Below are positions 23,661-24,818 of a stretch of DNA of 24,818 bases, in pieces. The position numbers and the translations under genes are program-made. Origin of the DNA: an uncultured Methanobrevibacter sp. (GTDB taxonomy: Archaea > Methanobacteriota > Methanobacteria > Methanobacteriales > Methanobacteriaceae); contig NZ_ONER01000025.1 in NCBI RefSeq assembly GCF_900316895.1, positions 1-24,818 on the forward strand, read 5' to 3'. How positions within the stretch are numbered: the stretch's first letter is position 1; each line of letters opens with the position of its first letter. Under the pieces are notes generated by a model that did not search any database, was not told the DNA's origin, and worked only from the letters and a program-made list of their open reading frames with translations.

Positions 23661-24482
23661 TTAGATTACTTTTCTAAGCAATACGCTTGTATTATTTGAA
23701 TTTCCTATTGGAAGTAGCATTATCTCTTTATGGAATCCTCTAAGGATTGTGTCAGTTAATGGGGCATAAAGGATTGCTCTCATACCGCTGTATGTTCTGA
23801 CCAGAACTGGTGTTTTTTCATCAACAATCTCCCAAACGTTTGCAAATACCCTTTCTTTAGGTTCGGCAAATGCTGCAACCATCAAAATGTCAAAGTCAAT
23901 ATCCTTTAGCAGTGTTTCGTCCCCGACTAGGATTTCAATGCCGTCATCAAGGCCTAATTTTTTGATAACTTCCCGGGATAATTCCGCCACGTCTTCCTGG
24001 ATTTCAATACCTATGCATTTGCATCCGAATTTTTCCCTAAAGAGTATCAATGTCAATGGCAAAGGGCCGCTTCCTACAAAAACGAAGGTCTTGTCATCAT
24101 GCCAATGTGCCAGTTTGGATTCATTGGTAAGAAGGCCCTGATATCTTTCATAGAAATGAAATGTGTCTAGGGTTGCCTTAGGATCATCTGATTTGATTAT
24201 TTCCATTGCATTGCTTGTTTCCAATCTGGCACCGATGTATAAGTAGAATTTTCTAATCAGTTTCAGTGCGTTATTCATCTTTTCATCATCCAAAATGTGT
24301 TTCGCTGAATCGAAATCTATTGTTTCATCATGTGCAATAACCTCAATTTCATCCAATAATTTGGTTATTTCACCTAAATCAACATCATTTAGGGAAGACA
24401 TGTCATTTAAAGAGTCAATACCGTAATTTTCTAGTTTATTTGCAATTTCTTCGATTTTTGGCCAGTATTTCCAACAGCTCAT
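23661..24482 (-). CDS. Nicotianamine synthase-like protein
   Basis: This 273-residue protein is a homologue of archaeal nicotianamine synthase. These enzymes join aminopropyl groups from S-adenosylmethionine (and in Methanothermobacter add glutamate) to make nicotianamine-type metal ligands. The helical N-terminal domain (about 1-125) includes LLDEIEVIAHDETIDFDSAKHILDD-like features. The Rossmann-type C-terminal domain has VFVGSGPLPLTLILFRE, IGIEIQEDVAELSREVI, GDETLLKDIDFDILMVAAFAEPKERVF and a RTYSGMRAILYAP motif. From memory of the Methanothermobacter enzyme, its catalytic Glu and Tyr align with Glu88 and Tyr114 here. I chose the ATG at 24482 (MSCWKYW) because GTGATTAAA precedes it; an in-frame ATG at 24509 adds nine residues without a site. 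It is a single gene on the minus strand. Confidence 0.9.
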   Translation of the reverse strand: MSCWKYWPKIEEIANKLENYGIDSLNDMSSLNDVDLGEITKLLDEIEVIAHDETIDFDSAKHILDDEKMNNALKLIRKFYLYIGARLETSNAMEIIKSDDPKATLDTFHFYERYQGLLTNESKLAHWHDDKTFVFVGSGPLPLTLILFREKFGCKCIGIEIQEDVAELSREVIKKLGLDDGIEILVGDETLLKDIDFDILMVAAFAEPKERVFANVWEIVDEKTPVLVRTYSGMRAILYAPLTDTILRGFHKEIMLLPIGNSNNTSVLLRKVI

Positions 24483-24546
24483 TTTAATCACTATGATTGT
24501 ATATTGCATTAATACTAAATAAGCTTTTAATTTTTTTCAATTTAAT

Positions 24547-24681
24547 ATTACTCGGAGGGGGGTGAGAGTAATACTCAAATGTTTTTTGAAAAATATAAAA
24601 ATTTATGAAGTGATTTTAGGTGTTAATCGGAAAAATCAGTTAATATTTTAATGATTCCAGATTTCTCCGGAATCATTTTTT
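24547..24681 (+). ncRNA. Possible very short transcript or mini-gene
   Basis: At the left end ATTACTC (24547-24553) pairs with GAGTAAT (24566-24572) and presents GGAGGGGGGTGA in the loop. At the right end ATGATTCC (24651-24658) pairs with GGAATCAT (24669-24676), followed by Ts to 24681. Between them are an ATG at 24579 with nine codons and a GTG at 24562 opening a 29-codon frame that stops exactly at the terminator (24649-24651). The GTG is too close to the purine run for normal initiation. A small RNA is as likely as a peptide. Confidence 0.25.
24651..24681 (+). terminator. Hairpin/T-run terminator
   Basis: An eight-base perfect stem, ATGATTCC with GGAATCAT, has a ten-base loop and is followed by a T-run that includes the last stem base (24676-24681). 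It faces rightward. The only upstream plus-strand unit it could end is the short candidate transcript at 24547. Confidence 0.5.
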
Positions 24682-24818
24682 GGTATCAATACAGTTTTTG
24701 GGTTTGTTTTTTAAGTGTCGAAATTTCTATATATCAAAGTAACATGTTTGAATTATCTTATCAAGGAAATGAATTTTCAATGATTTGAAGAAATGCGATA
24801 TAGAAATTTCTTTGTTTT

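Larger units (their letters stand above)
24483..24818. other. Non-coding right flank with several inverted repeats
   Basis: No ordinary gene is seen. Read on the minus strand, CTTATTTAG near 24513-24521 could be a TATA box for the nicotianamine synthase gene. A GC-rich patch with a Shine-Dalgarno-like loop is at 24547-24572, a hairpin/T-run terminator at 24651-24681 and a 13-base perfect inverted repeat at 24720-24732 with 24798-24810. The last contains CGAAATTTCTATATATC, which looks like a BRE/TATA promoter for a gene beyond the window. Confidence 0.5.

Overview
The window looks like chromosomal DNA of an AT-rich methanogenic archaeon of the order Methanobacteriales, most likely Methanobrevibacter or a close relative. 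The evidence is archaeal-type ribosomal proteins, RNA polymerase subunits D, N and K, box A (TATA) promoters, GGTGAT-type ribosome binding sites, an archaeal mevalonate-pathway gene set, an FdhB/MvhD-type electron-transfer set, a Methanothermobacter-type nicotianamine synthase, and an Ig-repeat surface protein of the 'adhesin-like' kind common in Methanobrevibacter. The genus call is inference from gene content.

Region 1 (1-2732) is the end of the secY-adk-type ribosomal cluster: an EMC3/YidC-like membrane protein, L34e, CMP kinase, L14e and the Cbf5/TruB pseudouridine synthase. Region 2 (2746-7410) is an envelope island. It holds a secreted Ig-repeat protein with a C-terminal transglutaminase-like domain and, on the other strand, a lemA-DUF2207 pair. 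Region 3 (7613-11826) is tRNA-Ser(GGA) followed by S13-S4-S11-rpoD-L18e-L13-S9-rpoN-rpoK. Region 4 (11958-20059) is a tightly packed same-strand run: enolase, a ferredoxin, S2, MEMO1, then the isoprenoid genes mvk, ipk and fni, an RNase J and the prenyl diphosphate synthase idsA. It ends in a clear hairpin/T-run terminator.

Region 5 (20060-23316) has a 675-base AT-rich non-coding stretch with several palindromes, then a three-gene redox module: a short FdhA-like iron-sulfur protein without the catalytic half, an FdhB/FrhB-like flavo-iron-sulfur protein and an MvhD-like protein. No hydrogenase or complete formate dehydrogenase gene is attached. Region 6 (23317-24818) is mostly non-coding with dense inverted repeats, including one that folds as a three-way junction with an alternative pairing. 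It surrounds a nicotianamine synthase gene on the minus strand. Right of that gene lies a very short possible transcript that has a purine-rich Shine-Dalgarno-like loop at its start and a terminator hairpin at its end.

Together the genes cover translation, transcription and membrane lipid precursor synthesis (regions 1, 3, 4), the cell surface (2), electron flow probably towards heterodisulfide reductase (5) and metal-ligand synthesis (6). The most unusual items are the catalytically gutted FdhA-like/FdhB/MvhD module, the structured intergenic element at 23314-23437, a 10-base motif shared at the predicted start sites of two ribosomal operons, and the transglutaminase-like surface protein.
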